Source: Venturia oleaginea
Taxonomy: Eukaryota > Ascomycota > Dothideomycetes > Venturiales > Venturiaceae
Length of the DNA: 64,000 nucleotides
Direction of reading: 5' to 3'
Assembly: GCA_013176395.1 (NCBI GenBank)
Contig: JABMLP010000017.1
Location: 620,001 to 684,000 of the forward strand
The notes under the pieces are model-generated. The model searched no databases, was not told the origin of the DNA, and saw only the letters and a program-made list of their open reading frames with translations. The position numbers and the translations under genes were made by a program. Below, one piece after another: positions 15,649 to 27,541 of this stretch. Numbering within the stretch: the stretch's first letter is position 1; the number at the start of each line of letters is the position of its first letter.

Positions 15649-16616
15649 GCTCTACCGTCTTGGATCTATACCTGGCGAACGAATGCGCCACTTGGGGGCC
15701 AAAGTCGACGTTCCACCATTTCTAGCGAATGAACAAGTTTTTGACGAAAATATGTTACCGCCGCGCCAGTCCATTCACAACTCCGACAAGCGGTTGGTCT
15801 TCAAGGGCCGTGCTCTTGAGAGATCAGAATATCTAGAGAACGGCATGGTCCTAGGTACTATTTCAAGAACACCAGGGTGCGCACTGCAAAGTGCGTTGGG
15901 TAAAAGCAACAAGAGCCCTTCAATTCCTTGACGGTCCCAATTGCTTGACAGCGACGTGACCAGTGGCGAAAAGAATATGCCGGTTAGCAATGTGGTCATC
16001 CTATCCTTCAAATCTTGCTTCGTGACCAGATCAATTGCGACTGTTGTGAACCGCCTGGTTTATACCCGCGTCAGGCCCACTGCCCGTACATAATGTACTC
16101 AAGATCATGTATTTGCACAGGAGACTGTTCCTTTCTCCTCGGTGGCCTAGCTGAATCGGTAATACTGCGTCCACATATAACACCAGGATTTGCAGACTTG
16201 AGAAGTGAGATCGGGTTCGACTTCGTCTCAGTTTGCCCTCTTATCATTGCGAAAGTGCGAGATGACGGGGTGAAGCTCCGTTTACATATGACCAAGTATT
16301 AATGTATTGAAGTAAGAGAACTAATTTAAGAGCTCAGCTTTGCCAAACTTACAGAGGCTTTGCGGAAAATGATATGCCAGAATGAGGCACATGAACTTGA
16401 AAATTACATTAACCTATTTGGTGAAAACAGCTCGGTACTCGAGATAGTGAGTGAGATGTCCCTGTTTCTGCAATCGTTAGGTCTCTGCCCTCTTGCTGCT
16501 GTCTTCGTCTCATGTACCCGAAATATGGTCGTTTCTCATCCCCTCACGCACTGTGTTGCCTAAAAATCTATTAGTGCTACTTTCCTTCAGATGTTCACCG
16601 CGCTGCAGGTAAACAC
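15649..16616. other. Intergenic region, no gene accepted
   Basis: Nearly 1 kb without a supported gene. A tRNA-like stretch near 16137-16236 has A-box and B-box resemblance but does not fold into a tRNA. Open frames here show no domain. Confidence 0.45.
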
Positions 16617-18426
16617 TTACTTGAACCAGTTCAAGAATTGAAACAAGCTAGCTTTTGGAGTACGCTCAAGAGACGTGTAGTTGAGGTACTGCATCCCAAA
16701 TCTAACTTCGGAGCCGACCAACCACTCAAAATTGTCGTAGATGGTCCATCCCCACGCACCAGTAATATTCACGTGGTCATAGTGGATAGACTGCAAGATC
16801 GCATCGAGGTATTGTTGATAATAATCCTACGATCATCAGCCCTAATCACTGTAAAGACCAGAAGGGATATAGACTTACTGCACGACGAAGATCCCACTGA
16901 ATGTCTTCCATTTTCGTCCATTTCGACTCGAAGGGTTCGGCGAATCCAAATTCCGAGACCACAATGTCCGGGATGGATGGATAGAGTACCGTGATGTACT
17001 TGAGAAATTTGCGGAGACCGTATGGTGTCGATTTCAGCCAGGAAACCCCATTGTCTGAGGACGGACCGATCGGAAACCCATTCGAGCCAATAGTAGTAGA
17101 AGCCGCACATTCTGGGTAGCCCCCTGCTGTGCGATTGGTGTAGCACTTTTCGGCGTCAGGGCTTGAGTAAAGTATTGCGGTTGTGTAAGGATCGATGGCG
17201 TAGAAATCGCAAGATCCCTTGATCAAATTCTTTTCCTGGAGCGTGTAGGTAGGCAAAAGATCTCCCAAGGTCTCCCGCAATGACTTGGGATAATCGCCAT
17301 CCGTCCACGGTCCTCCAAACCAACCAATCGAAAAATCAGAACCGCGTTGTGCGGCACGGATATCGGCAGGTGACTGCGTACGCGGTTCTTGATGGTTTCC
17401 AGAGTTCTTGAAAGTAATGCGACCTTTGCCTTTGAACTCGTTGTGGTACCATTTTGCAACTCGTGCGTGTGCGAGAAGGGTATAATGACCACAGAGAAAT
17501 CTTGCCCTGATTTTTCCTTCCCTGCCTACGAATTTGGTGAGATCTTGGCCGCCGATGGGGTAGTACTTTCCATCAAGTGGATACTCCGAGAATTGCCAGT
17601 TGCAGTATTGTGGTTCGTTGATTGTATACCAGGTTGAAACCACGCTGTCGTATCGCTGGATGACGAATTTAGCATAGTCGACGAAATCATCTACAACTTT
17701 GGGAGACTAGCCATGCGCCATATTCTTCGAAAAGTGCGAGAGGTGTATCCCAATGGAACAGAGTGATCACGGGCTTGATGCCTTTAGAGAGGATCTCCTG
17801 GATCACATCATCATAATGTTTTACGGCTTCCTCGTTGACTCCATCTTTAGCCTTTCCAGTGGGGAAGAAGCGAGGCCACGCGAAACTGGGGGAGAATGCT
17901 GGGACACCTAGACCTTTCATACGTGCGATGTCGACTTTGTACATCATGTATTGCTCTGCTGTATTGTCTCCCGTAGTGTTGTCGGCCACAAAGTTCGGCA
18001 CATTATGAGAGAGTGCATCCCAGATACTCGGTCCCTTGCCTAAGGAGCCTCGTCAGCCTAATACACATCGGGTTCATGGGAAAACTTGCCTTCGAGCTTC
18101 GCGGCACCTTCAATCTGGTAGGCTGAAGATGCAACCCCCCAGGTGAAATCCTTCGGTAGCTTAAGATTGGTGAGATTGGTGTCGTGCGAGGCGACCAAGG
18201 GGTGGAACTCATTCGGCTGTGCGTAAGTAGCTGGTTCTGGATTGGGATCAACTGTGCTTGTATATTTGGGAGGCGCGATTGGAGATGCGATCTTTGCCCA
18301 TAATGGCTCGAGCGATGAAGCGGAATATTTCCTCAAACTGTAGCCTTCTGGGATTGGGAATTTAGAGGAATTTTGCGAAGTCGCCAGAGTTGTTGCGACC
18401 AGCGAGAGCAGAACAACTCGGGTCAT
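16617..18426 (-). CDS. Secreted glycoside hydrolase family 1 (beta-glucosidase-like), with a frameshift
   Basis: GH1 retaining beta-glycosidase, expected to release glucose from beta-glucosides outside the cell. The first 17 residues (MTRVVLLSLVATTLATS) look like a signal peptide; an upstream in-frame ATG at 18603 would bury it. A spacer of about 90 residues precedes the GH1 fold (FTWGVASSAYQIEGA). The acid/base motif TINEP (near 17620) and the nucleophile context VVSEFG are present, as is the C-terminal WGWTIYDNFEW. Exons: 18426-18090, 18039-16879, 16826-16617. Intron 1 fits only as a GC-AG intron (GCAAGT donor). Within exon 2, near 17705, one extra nucleotide in a CCC run shifts the frame between EEYGAW and VVDDFVDYAKF. 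The copy as read is broken, unless this is a sequencing error. Confidence 0.85.
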
Positions 18427-19373
18427 GATTGTGCGAGTCGGGGTATCTTTTCCAAATTCGACGAAAAAGATTTGGACGATGAAAAAGAGAACGGAAAGAT
18501 GGCAAGAGACCTGACACCGAGGTGACCCGGCGAAGATGCCGAAGTAATACAACGTAGGACAAGAAGAAAGTAAGGAGTGGCTAGTCAAGTTGAAGACGGC
18601 CAATAATCCGTGCCAGAATATTGCCTATATAAGACGCTAAAATGCTAGGTGAATTATTCCATCTAATCAAGTGCATGGGACCATGGGAGCGGGCCACCAA
18701 TCTATTGGTTACTTTAGTTGCCAAGTTAGGCGGAGATCCGAAAATGTCTCTGGAAGTTGAGACGGGAAGGACCATATTATTTGAAGGGGTTCACAAGCAA
18801 CCATATGATCTGCAGAAGTGTTGTCGATCTATCATTTTCGATGGCAAGGGTTCACAAGGCTGGAGTTCTTTGGCTTTAGATGCTACTCGCAGTCGATGCT
18901 GATGATGGTCCCTGGCAATCTTCAGCACCATGCACGTTTCCGTGTGAGATGCTCCACGACACGATCAATCTTCCTATAGCTGGCATTATATCATGACATC
19001 CGTCGTGACCTCCCAAGGCAGTGCAGAACTGCGCGTGGTCACGACACACCGTGTGTGGAGGTGGGCCGGGTGCAATAGGAGATGAGAGTGGGGACTCGGT
19101 GCAATAGAAATGGATGTAGAATTATGGTATTTGCTTTGGATGCCGTTGAAACAGCTGAAGATGGCAACTTGGCAAGGTAAAGAGAGGAAAAGCCTTGGGT
19201 AGGTACTATAGTTTAAGAGAAAAGAAGAGAAGAGAAGCTCCCGTAGTGCCTGAGGCCAATAGTTCTGATCAGCTGACTCGTAGGTGGTCAGGTCTCATTC
19301 CATCTCATCTCCATTCTTCATCTTCATTCTTTGATTCTCATCGTTCTTCAATCTCAGCTTCACCTTCATCGAG
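18427..19373. other. Intergenic region between divergent genes
   Basis: About 950 bp upstream of both the GH1 gene (-) and the DUF4396 gene (+). A TATATAAG motif near 18626-18633 lies about 200 bp upstream of the GH1 start codon. Pyrimidine-rich TTCATCTTCATT-like sequence precedes the ATG at 19374, as in many fungal leaders. No gene seen. Confidence 0.45.
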
Positions 19374-20021
19374 ATGATCAAAATTTGGACGCCCCGATCC
19401 GTCTTTCGAACGAGACTGTATTCCCTGGGATCAGTATCATGGCGAGCATCATCGTCAACCATCGGAGCTTTGCAACACAGACAAAGGGAGAGCCTGCCAT
19501 CTCCACAGCATCAGAAACGTATGGCCCATGACAGTCATTGTCAGCACGCCAAAAAGAGCTCAACCATCACGCAGCTTGAATTCTGGAAATCGACATCAGC
19601 GTGGCGACGTGCATCCATCAATACCTTCCGATGCCTCATCGGGTGCACCGCCGGAGACTTCAGCGCAATGTGGACTTTACAATCCTTCTATCCCGAGATG
19701 GGAATTCCATCCATCATGGCTATTTCGATGGCATCCGGGCTTGCATCCTCCATCACATTGGAGACAGTCTTACTTCGTTACGGGAAGGACAGGCTTGGGA
19801 TGCTTGCGGCTTTGAAAACAGCGCTTGGTATGAGTCTTGTCTCAATGCTGTCTATGGAGGCTGTCTCTAATATGGTCGACTATCACTTGACTGGTGGTGT
19901 CGTTGCATTCAACGATCCTGCTTTCTGGGGTGCCGCCATACTGTCTATGGGTGCAGGATATCTAGCACCTCTACCTTACAATTACATACGCCTGCGGAAG
20001 TTCGGAAAAGCCTGTCACTAA
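19374..20021 (+). CDS. DUF4396 domain membrane protein
   Basis: Single exon, 215 aa. The C-terminal 160 residues match my recollection of the DUF4396 family: a short hydrophilic start, then four hydrophobic segments (about residues 90-110, 112-130, 143-160 and 185-203), with acidic and Gly residues in the membrane part (GCTAGDFSAMW, ASGLASSITLETV). Found in bacteria and some fungi; no function is established that I know of. The first 70 residues are basic and Ser/Arg-rich, and could be a mitochondrial presequence or mis-called leader. An internal ATG (MAHDSHCQHAKK, near 19520) could be the true start. Confidence 0.72.
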   Translation: MIKIWTPRSVFRTRLYSLGSVSWRASSSTIGALQHRQRESLPSPQHQKRMAHDSHCQHAKKSSTITQLEFWKSTSAWRRASINTFRCLIGCTAGDFSAMWTLQSFYPEMGIPSIMAISMASGLASSITLETVLLRYGKDRLGMLAALKTALGMSLVSMLSMEAVSNMVDYHLTGGVVAFNDPAFWGAAILSMGAGYLAPLPYNYIRLRKFGKACH

Positions 20022-20314
20022 ATCACAAGCAAAGTATTTCAAGTTTGGATATTCCATACCTCATTCCACTTCCCCGGCCACCGGAGGTCACACCTTGAAC
20101 GCAAAAATGCATAACGAATTTTCTTGCCTGATCCACGATTCTCTTTGGTCCGAATAGTATTGATATTGTTCTCTTAGCCTGATAAGGCTTACTATTGTCA
20201 CCCAGATCCATATAGACGAAGTCCTGTGCCACACTTTCTACCAAAGCATCGCCCAGCATTCGACTCCGTTTTTCCCAATCAAGCAATCCCTTTGAAGTCT
20301 ACACTGCAGCCGCA

Positions 20315-20776
20315 ATGCAACTCGCCGCTCATACCATCGCCCTGATCATGGCAGCCTTGCCAGCCTCGACCGTAGCCCGGGACTGTAATAAGGAGCTGCA
20401 CCAGAATCGGTGCCCAGACTACTCGATCGGCCCGGCTTGCTTCGGCGCAATATCCTGGAGACATTGCGACCGTGGCTGTGCTGAGTCAGTAAGAGTTGCC
20501 GATGGTACTTGGTGTAGCGGCAATGGAGTTATCCTTGCTTTAGGGGTTCCAACGTCGACTGCCGGAAGTCAAAACCCGCTCCTCCACCAGTGCCATATCA
20601 GCCTGGTGCCGTACCTAAACCCAGCGTTGGTAAGCATGTCACAATTCCCAGCTTTCCCGCCTGCACATATATTCCTCACCACTTAATACTCCGTACTACG
20701 ATTCGCAACAGCACATACCAAATCCTTTGTCTCCTTTAGCTAACAAATTCTTCAGCGACTTCAGCTGCATGGATAG
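20315..20776 (+). CDS. Small secreted cysteine-rich protein
   Basis: Exons 20315-20629 and 20756-20776 join in phase through a GTAAGC...GCTAACAAATTCTTCAG intron with a textbook branch point, giving 111 aa. Residues 1-21 form a clear signal peptide (MQLAAHTIALIMAALPASTVA), so the mature protein starts near RDC. It has seven cysteines, six of them within the first 50 mature residues. No family recognised. Size, signal peptide and Cys content are those of fungal small secreted proteins, some of which are effectors; that role is inference only. The odd cysteine number means one may be unpaired. Confidence 0.6.
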
Positions 20777-21917
20777 GCCAAAATACAGCAAGCTTAGCTT
20801 AGTACGGCGGGAACCATGAAGTTCATCACTTCCGCTCGATGATGAGCAGCTGCCCATTCAGTTCCAGTTTTTCAACTCTTACCTCAATCAATTCATCGTA
20901 TGCAAACTAGCAAAGTTGGTCAATAGCGTCAAAGAAGCAGATGCTAGGGAATACGCATTTCCGAGATGGAGTCTTCGCCAAACGCGGTAATGTTCCGAGT
21001 TGATGAGATGCACTCGAGTCATAGCCAACATCCTTGAACTTGAGAGAAGGCCTCGCAAACGACAAAGCTGTGGCAGGTTCTAAATGTGTCCAGACAGCAG
21101 CTCGCTCGTCCACGGAACACCACGTGACTGTATCAAGATAGACCGGTTCCTCGGAATGGATATCACTTGTATCACATTAGCCACACTGGCACTAGGAAAG
21201 AACTCTAGTTGGCGATGTTTGATGAAGAGATTACATGAATGCTACATCGCGAAATCTCTTACTTTCGCCAGTTGCTTGCATTTCTGTCTCTGATAAAACT
21301 ACTCTACCCCATCAATTCTCTTGGTCACCACTCGAAGCATGCTCTGTGCAGAAATACACATCATGCCGCACCAACAGTCAATCTCGGATCTCAGAGTCCC
21401 ATCCGCGCTCACTAATCTACTGCAGTCCGAAAGCCTCAAACTGAGAAAGTCCTGGCGGAAGTCCTATCCTTACTCTATCGCCTCACTTTAACATAATAGT
21501 TTCCCGTGTCATTAAACCGTGACTTGCGACTTTCATAATAGGAATCTGACTCTTCTCTCTACTGGTCGAATTTACATCTTCTCCAGTCAAGAATTTCAGA
21601 TTCTTTACCCGCACGCCTCCCGCAGATGCCACCATTTGATCTGGTTAAATCCAGAGCTGTTTAACCTTTTAACAATCGTAAAACCCGGAAAACCCGCATT
21701 GCCATCACCATTGTCCCTACCATCGCCAGACTCTTTTACCTCTAGGACGCGTACAGGGCCTCCCAAAAGCGGCAGCAGCAGTTACCTCGGTATATTCTAC
21801 TCCTTACTTCCACTACCTCCGTATCAGCTACTCATAAAGTAAGCTATTCAAAATCTTGAGCAATTGCACCCACAAAATCCAACTGAAGAGATTGTTACTC
21901 CCAGCGTATACCACAAC
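20777..21917. other. Intergenic region, no gene seen
   Basis: 1.1 kb with scattered short open frames but no domain, signal peptide or coherent intron. The last 300 bp are C/T-rich and probably act as promoter and leader of the gene at 21918. Confidence 0.45.
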
Positions 21918-23024
21918 ATGGCTCATCAACACACCGCAATCCAATGGCTTTCAACGGCGAAAAAAGAACTCGATATCATGAACTTGCCAACAGAACTTCG
22001 TCACCAAATCTACGACCACGTCGAGAGCGATTGTCTCGATCACGCAAACAACATCTACGTACAATTTGTACCGGGCGTCGCAATGCCAATCGTGGAAAAC
22101 GGATACATCGACGTGAATACATATTCCCGCATCGAACCTACTAAGGAATGGCTTTCCAAACGCCTCCTCACCACCCAAAACCTGGGCAAACTGAATTCGG
22201 AATTCAAGAGAGATATTGAAGGGTACTTTTCGCTGAAGCGGATACAACGATCTGTTCATCCCGACATTACGCTTCGCTTCGAATACTTGGAATTTCTCGG
22301 CGAGTTACTACTGGAACTTGGACACGAGGGTCGACAGAAAATTACCTGCGTCGAGTTTAAATGGAATGAAGCGAGGAGTCGGCGTCAGGGGATTAGACAA
22401 TACGAGATCTTTGACTTTTCCTATCGGCCAGATATCACGGCCAAGACCTTCACCCTGCTGGCCGATTGCTCCAACCTCCGCAGCTTGAAGATTGGAATCG
22501 ATCCAAACACATCATCGCAACCCCAACAAGCTCCTCGGTATCAAGAAGCCTGCGAAAAGGCGGAAAATATAGTCAATCTAGATGCCTCCAAAGCCCTCCA
22601 CAATATCCGCCTAGGCCCCCACGCAACCGTAGACCTGAAATACCTCGATACCATATCGCCGCAGATCAATTCAGGGACACCGCCTCCACCCCACTATCTC
22701 ACATGGCTTCTTGCCGGCATATCGAGACCCCGAAACCAACAAGACGTCAACGCCAGATTGAGAAATTTACAACTCGACAGCGAACCATGGGAAATCTATC
22801 TCCAATCGCTCCTCGACGGCTACAGGGGGAAAAGAGGCGGGTACGTGTCAGAGTACCACGAGCAATTGGTCAAAATCGTTCATCACCGGTGCGCTGGCTT
22901 TTGGCGCCTGAGAGAGGATGATGTTCACAAGCGATTGGGGAGATTGGCGGGATTGATGGTGTTGAATCGGGCTAGTGAGGAGTTTGTTAGGGGGGAGGTG
23001 GATGGCGTCCTCTCAGAAAAATAA
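21918..23024 (+). CDS. F-box-like fungal protein
   Basis: Single exon, 368 aa, from the ATG of MAHQHTAIQWL. Residues 20-40 (DIMNLPTELRHQIYDHVES) match the short fungal F-box/2EXR-like signature LPxELRxxIY, which usually recruits an SCF ubiquitin ligase or occurs in expanded families of unknown role. The remainder is a mostly helical region containing one leucine-rich stretch (TFTLLADCSNLRSLKIGI). No signal peptide or membrane segment. Such genes are numerous and fast-evolving in Pezizomycotina, so a specific function cannot be given. The frame is open further upstream but without another ATG. Confidence 0.7.
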   Translation: MAHQHTAIQWLSTAKKELDIMNLPTELRHQIYDHVESDCLDHANNIYVQFVPGVAMPIVENGYIDVNTYSRIEPTKEWLSKRLLTTQNLGKLNSEFKRDIEGYFSLKRIQRSVHPDITLRFEYLEFLGELLLELGHEGRQKITCVEFKWNEARSRRQGIRQYEIFDFSYRPDITAKTFTLLADCSNLRSLKIGIDPNTSSQPQQAPRYQEACEKAENIVNLDASKALHNIRLGPHATVDLKYLDTISPQINSGTPPPPHYLTWLLAGISRPRNQQDVNARLRNLQLDSEPWEIYLQSLLDGYRGKRGGYVSEYHEQLVKIVHHRCAGFWRLREDDVHKRLGRLAGLMVLNRASEEFVRGEVDGVLSEK

Positions 23025-23404
23025 TTTGTTGGAAGGGTGAGTGACGCTACTCACTACCAACTGTTTCTTTCTACATACAGGTAATCTATAGACGGACGAC
23101 GGCCTATGGTAGCTACCTGCCAGATCTTTGAAGAATACCGTAATAGTAGGGATTATGTCTAAGAGCGGTTATACATACAACAACAAGAACAACAACAACT
23201 CTGACAAAAGACCGCTCTTGAAATATACATCTGAATTCTTGGGGTATCCGCGTTTCACACCCCCATCTCAAAGAATCGGTGGAAAGATCAAAAGTATACC
23301 ATCCCAAACCCCCCAAACGCCATCATCAATGCCTTGCTAAAAGAACAATTGTTGTGTCTTACAATAGAAGCAAAAGAAGACCTCCACAGCCGGGTGTACT
23401 CATA

Positions 23405-25200
23405 TCAATGATGAAACTCCCCATTCCTATCCGCCACAGGCGGCGAACCAAGAATATTAATACTGGGCACATTCAACAACTTCGCCTCCTCCTCCTCCTT
23501 CTTCTTCCTAGCATCATTAACAGCTTTCCTCGCCGCATCTGCAAGCGCCTTCTTCATCTCTTCCTCCGCTTTCTTAGCATCTTCCATAGCTTGTTGCTCA
23601 GCCGTCTCCTTATCTTTCCTCGCCTTCTCTTCAGCCGCTTTCTTCGCATCTTCCTCAAGGACCCGTTGGGGGATAACACGTTCCCAATACGCCTTATCCA
23701 CAATTTCCGTGGAATTTCTTTCAACAACGACGTCACCGTAATTCTGGAGAATGTCACTGTGTGTTCTTGCCATCATGGTTTGTAATAGTGAGTCACCAGT
23801 GTTCGGTTTCAGATGGTTCTTCCCGGTCGTGAAATGTCGTACAAAAATACCCTGGCATTCAGATCCCTGTTCCGGGAATCCGTTACCGTCTGAGCAATTG
23901 AAACTCCTGAAATCCGTGGTTTCGTTGTACTTGTAGCGGATGTGTTCACCAAAGGCACCTTGTTCCGCCGGCCAACCTTTACGGAAATCATCGCATCCAT
24001 CAAATTCTTCTTCGTTGTCGGGGCAGGAAACCCAGTCATCTAGCATATCGAAGGTTCGGGGTAGATTCTGAGCAGTAATAAACCCAGCATTCGGGTTCAC
24101 GACACCGTATTTGTTGTTTGTGTAGCCGATTCTGCCGCCGGTATTTACGTCCCAGACTGGATCTAGGGGCATGGCGAATGAGGTGTCTTCTGTGAAGTTC
24201 CAGCGGTTGAGGAGCCATTCGTAAGGAAGGTTGAGGTTTCGGAAGATGGCATCGGCGTCAATCATCACAACCATACGGTAGTCCTTCAATGTTTCGCGCA
24301 AAGTAGGAATCTTGGTCCAGACGTTCTCCCGTGTCTTGTTGTGCCATTCTGTTGTGTGGATGAACTTGTAGTCATAGCCGTGGATTTTCGCTTTCTGCCG
24401 TTAGCCCAGATTCACTTTTTGAAATCAGACTCTGCTGTAAAATTGCCGGATAGAGAGCGGGATAGCAAACATAACCGAACCCTTTGACACCGAGATCAAC
24501 AGCTCAAATTTCCTGGCCACTCAATGGGGAATTGCCAGAAAATTATCGCCCCAATCTCAACTTACTCCAGGTTCTGATCTCCCCAAAACCGCGTCTCTGC
24601 TCCGGATTTCTACACCTTACTCATTTGGTGGGAATTACCATAAAGATAATGATTCAGCATGCCAGTCGACACGCCCGAAATCGATTGCCAATTGAAATCC
24701 TCATTCATCAACTCATCCGTCCCATTCAACGGCCTCGTATCCACATCAATAATGCACAGATTCTTCCCAAGCCCCTTGGTATAAATCGTCTGATTGGTAA
24801 CATAGACCTCCCCATCCGTCGGATCTATAAATTCAGGCGCATCAATGGGATGCAGCATCGGCGCATAAATGGCACGAATGGCATCTTCAAACGTGATTGA
24901 CGATGGAGAGACGCGTGAAGGTGGTGGAGGAGAGTAGGCTTGAGGTACGGATGGCCTTTGTTTTTGTGTTGATGGAGAGATCAATGGGATGCTGCAAGGT
25001 TGTCATTTGGGTTAGCCGTAGATCTCCCGAAGTGCTCAACAAGGGGCCTCGTACTTGTATTGATGAACCTTTTCCCGGATATTCGTCGTCAGGTGGTTGG
25101 GACCGCGAAAGGAGACGAGTGTGACAAAGATGAAGGTAGCGAAGATGCCGGCGGAGAGGGCGAGGTAAGCCGGCCTGACTTCACGGCCGGGGATTATCAT
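23405..25200 (-). CDS. Type II membrane glycosyltransferase with DXD motif (GT34-like)
   Basis: Nucleotide-diphospho-sugar transferase of the secretory pathway. Exons 25200-25055, 24991-24639 and 24390-23405 join in phase (494 aa); the second intron is unusually long (248 nt) and its ends were chosen because the joined sequence HYLYAKIHGYDYKF is continuous. A short cytosolic tail precedes one membrane anchor (about residues 9-30), typical of Golgi type II enzymes. The catalytic region shows MVVMIDADAIF (DXD metal/nucleotide-sugar site), NPNAGFITAQN and EQGAF. The last 100 residues are a highly charged Lys/Glu/Ala coiled coil, unusual for this class. GT34 (GMA12/MNN10) is the closest family I can suggest; the donor sugar is unknown. 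It converges with the F-box-like gene, 380 bp apart. Confidence 0.75.
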
Positions 25201-26007
25201 GATGGCAAGTGTAGCGGAGCACGGCGAGTAAGGTGGTTGCAGTGGAGCGATAAGGCGAGTCGAGCAACCTATGAGTCGAGCGAAGACGACAGGAAACAGT
25301 CGGAAGACATTCAACACGGAGGCCTCCAAGAATTGCAAGCTGATGGGGATCCGATCGTCTTATCCATCTACAGCTTACGACCCGGCTGTGACCAGGCGCA
25401 TCCCTTGCACCTTGCACCTTGCACCACCTTAAGACGCTAAGCTAGAGTCTCCCCTTTGGGTCCCAGAGGGGATTCTGAACGCGACGTGATTTGACCGCGA
25501 GATCTCACTCCACAGACGTAGTAGGAACGGTGGGAGATTTCTATGTAGTAATCTACTAACATGCTGCAAGTCGACGTGTATACCATACATATAGTAGTAT
25601 GAATCCCAACCACGTCGACATCGACCGACATCGACCGATATCGACGAGGTCAATAATCAAAGCCTCCCCGTTCTGCCATCTCGGCAAGGAATCTAGAATA
25701 ATGCACAGACCCACGGCTCGAAGCTTTACACCCTAGGAGTATATCCACTTCGAACCGATATCTCCTTTTTTCTTCCTTGGGGATCCTTGGAGTTGGATCC
25801 CTCGCTACCGTACTATCCATTGGCCTTGCCCTGGACTCTTAGTTCACGTCGCCCGTTGCACGACAAGGGGCATCTGCGGCTGAATCATACAGCTGTCAGA
25901 ACTAGTTTATGCATTAGGATACATCTGCGGCCAGAAACAGCCAAACTAAAAAGAACACTGCTCAACTACGGTACTTGTTACCAATCAACTCGTGAAAATT
26001 AATTTTG
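25201..26007. other. Intergenic region, no gene seen
   Basis: About 800 bp between the start of the glycosyltransferase gene and the stop of GAB1. Near 25616-25645 short repeats of ATCGACCGAC occur. No coding signal. Confidence 0.45.
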
Positions 26008-27541
26008 TTACATTTGTCTCGCCTCCCTTCCTTTCATTTCTGGTCGTTCAGCCTCTAGTTCATCCCGAATGACTGCGTATAGCATATCGCCCAGCACCAC
26101 AATGAGCCCCAGGCTCCACACTAACGTGATGGCGTAAAAAAAGTTGGCATTACCCGATCCCGCGTAGATCCAAAGATGATAAAAAGCTGGACCCAGCAGC
26201 GTTGCGTACATGATTACAGCCGTGGCCAGAAACGAGTATCGCATTACTGTTGATCAATGTAAGCTTATCTGACTTTCAATATACGGCTGTGAGAGCAACT
26301 TACAAGGGAACAGATGTCGGTAGAGAGGAACTACCCCCAAGAACAAAGAGGTATCCGCAATACTCGGGTAGGGCTGAAAAACAGCGATAATCCCGAGCAT
26401 CGCCACGATGGCAAAAAGGGGTTGCTTCTGGAATCGGATCGAGAGTCCACCCACGTATGACGCCATGTGAAGCCAGAAAACTCCTAGGAAGAATTCGCGG
26501 AATGAGTCGAACATTTCAATAAAAAAGTACCACCATAGTCCAACATTCGGCGTTAAATCAGGCAGTAGTAGATATGTGCCATACGTGCTTGTTAGGAACT
26601 GCCATGAGCCAGTTGTCAGATACGACAAGCCGAGGAGCGCCCCTATTGCGACCGCTAGTCCTGCAAAGTGTGTAATTGTGAATATGGTTGCGCTTTGCGT
26701 CTTTTTCCTTCTGCGGAGGCGTCAGTTTTATGTTTTATTTGGCAATATATTGCCACAAATCTATTCATATTGATCTTGATATGATATTGTCCAACTGGAT
26801 TTGGTTGTGAGAACGACTGACCTGGATGTCTGGTCGTAGCATAGGATCAGAAGCGGCGGAAACAGCAAGACTGGGTATAGAGACAGGTATGATGCAGTGC
26901 TTAGGGCTAGGACGAAGGTCAAAGACTGAGCGGTTGCTGCACTTGCGATTGCGGAGAGAATGAAGGTATTCGTGAGGATGCTTGTGGGCCGTGCGATGCA
27001 CGTTGCGATTGTGAAAGGATTGAATAAGTAGCTGTGATCTGTTAGCAAGACCCGTTTAAAGGAAAGACGGATGTTCAAGCATACGCTGCTGCGATTGCTG
27101 TGCTGCCATAACGAAACTCCTTCCTGGGAGATGAGAACAAGCGCGCAGAGACAGAGACACCAGTCTCAGCAATCAGCGTGAGCGCATGTGCACTCAGCAA
27201 GTCCAGTATTATGAAGAAAAGCCCGGTGAAGAGAGGATATCTGGCTGGGTCGGGAAAGAGGGAGAACAGTGGGAGGAGTAGTGGTGCCTGGTGGAATACG
27301 CCGCCATCGTAGGGGGAGATGTTGTGGGTGTATAAGAATAGGCCTTCTTGTACTACATTTACAGATTAGCAGTGCTCGCAATTCCGGAATGATTCCAAGA
27401 CATACACCTCTTGAAGCTTGTCACAGGGGTTGAGATCTCGACGCGTCCAGTAAGGACAGGTGGTAACGAGGGAAACGCCGTGAAGAGTAGCGAACGAATT
27501 GCTACGGCGGAACCGAATAAGAGGGCTTTCTGCTTGTCCAT
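26008..27541 (-). CDS. GAB1: GPI transamidase subunit PIG-U / Gab1 (Cdc91)
   Basis: ER membrane subunit of the GPI transamidase, which attaches GPI anchors to proteins; proposed to recognise the lipid part of GPI. Exons 27541-27406, 27352-27085, 27031-26822, 26710-26304 and 26246-26008 all join in phase, giving 419 aa (yeast 394, human 435). The hallmark luminal region is intact: VEISTPVTSFKRLQEG at the first junction, then YTHNISPYDGGVFHQAPLL, followed by YLFNPFTIATCIARPTS. Roughly eight to ten hydrophobic segments follow, with LLLPDLTPNVGLWWYFFIEMF as another family signature. The first donor is GTATGT at 27405; the nearby GTGTAT gives the wrong phase. Confidence 0.93.

Noticed and set aside
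16137..16236. tRNA-like sequence with A-box (TGGCCTAGCTGAATCGG) and B-box (GGGTTCGACT) resemblance
   Set aside because: A 5-bp anticodon stem can be drawn, but the T stem and 3' acceptor strand do not pair and no anticodon is convincing. At best a decayed tRNA or chance.
15683..16302. Open frames between Copia LTR and GH1 gene (82 and 95 codons)
   Set aside because: No domain, no consistent splice junctions, composition not protein-like.
20023..20286. 87-codon minus-strand frame next to the DUF4396 gene
   Set aside because: No recognisable domain or splice context; probably chance.
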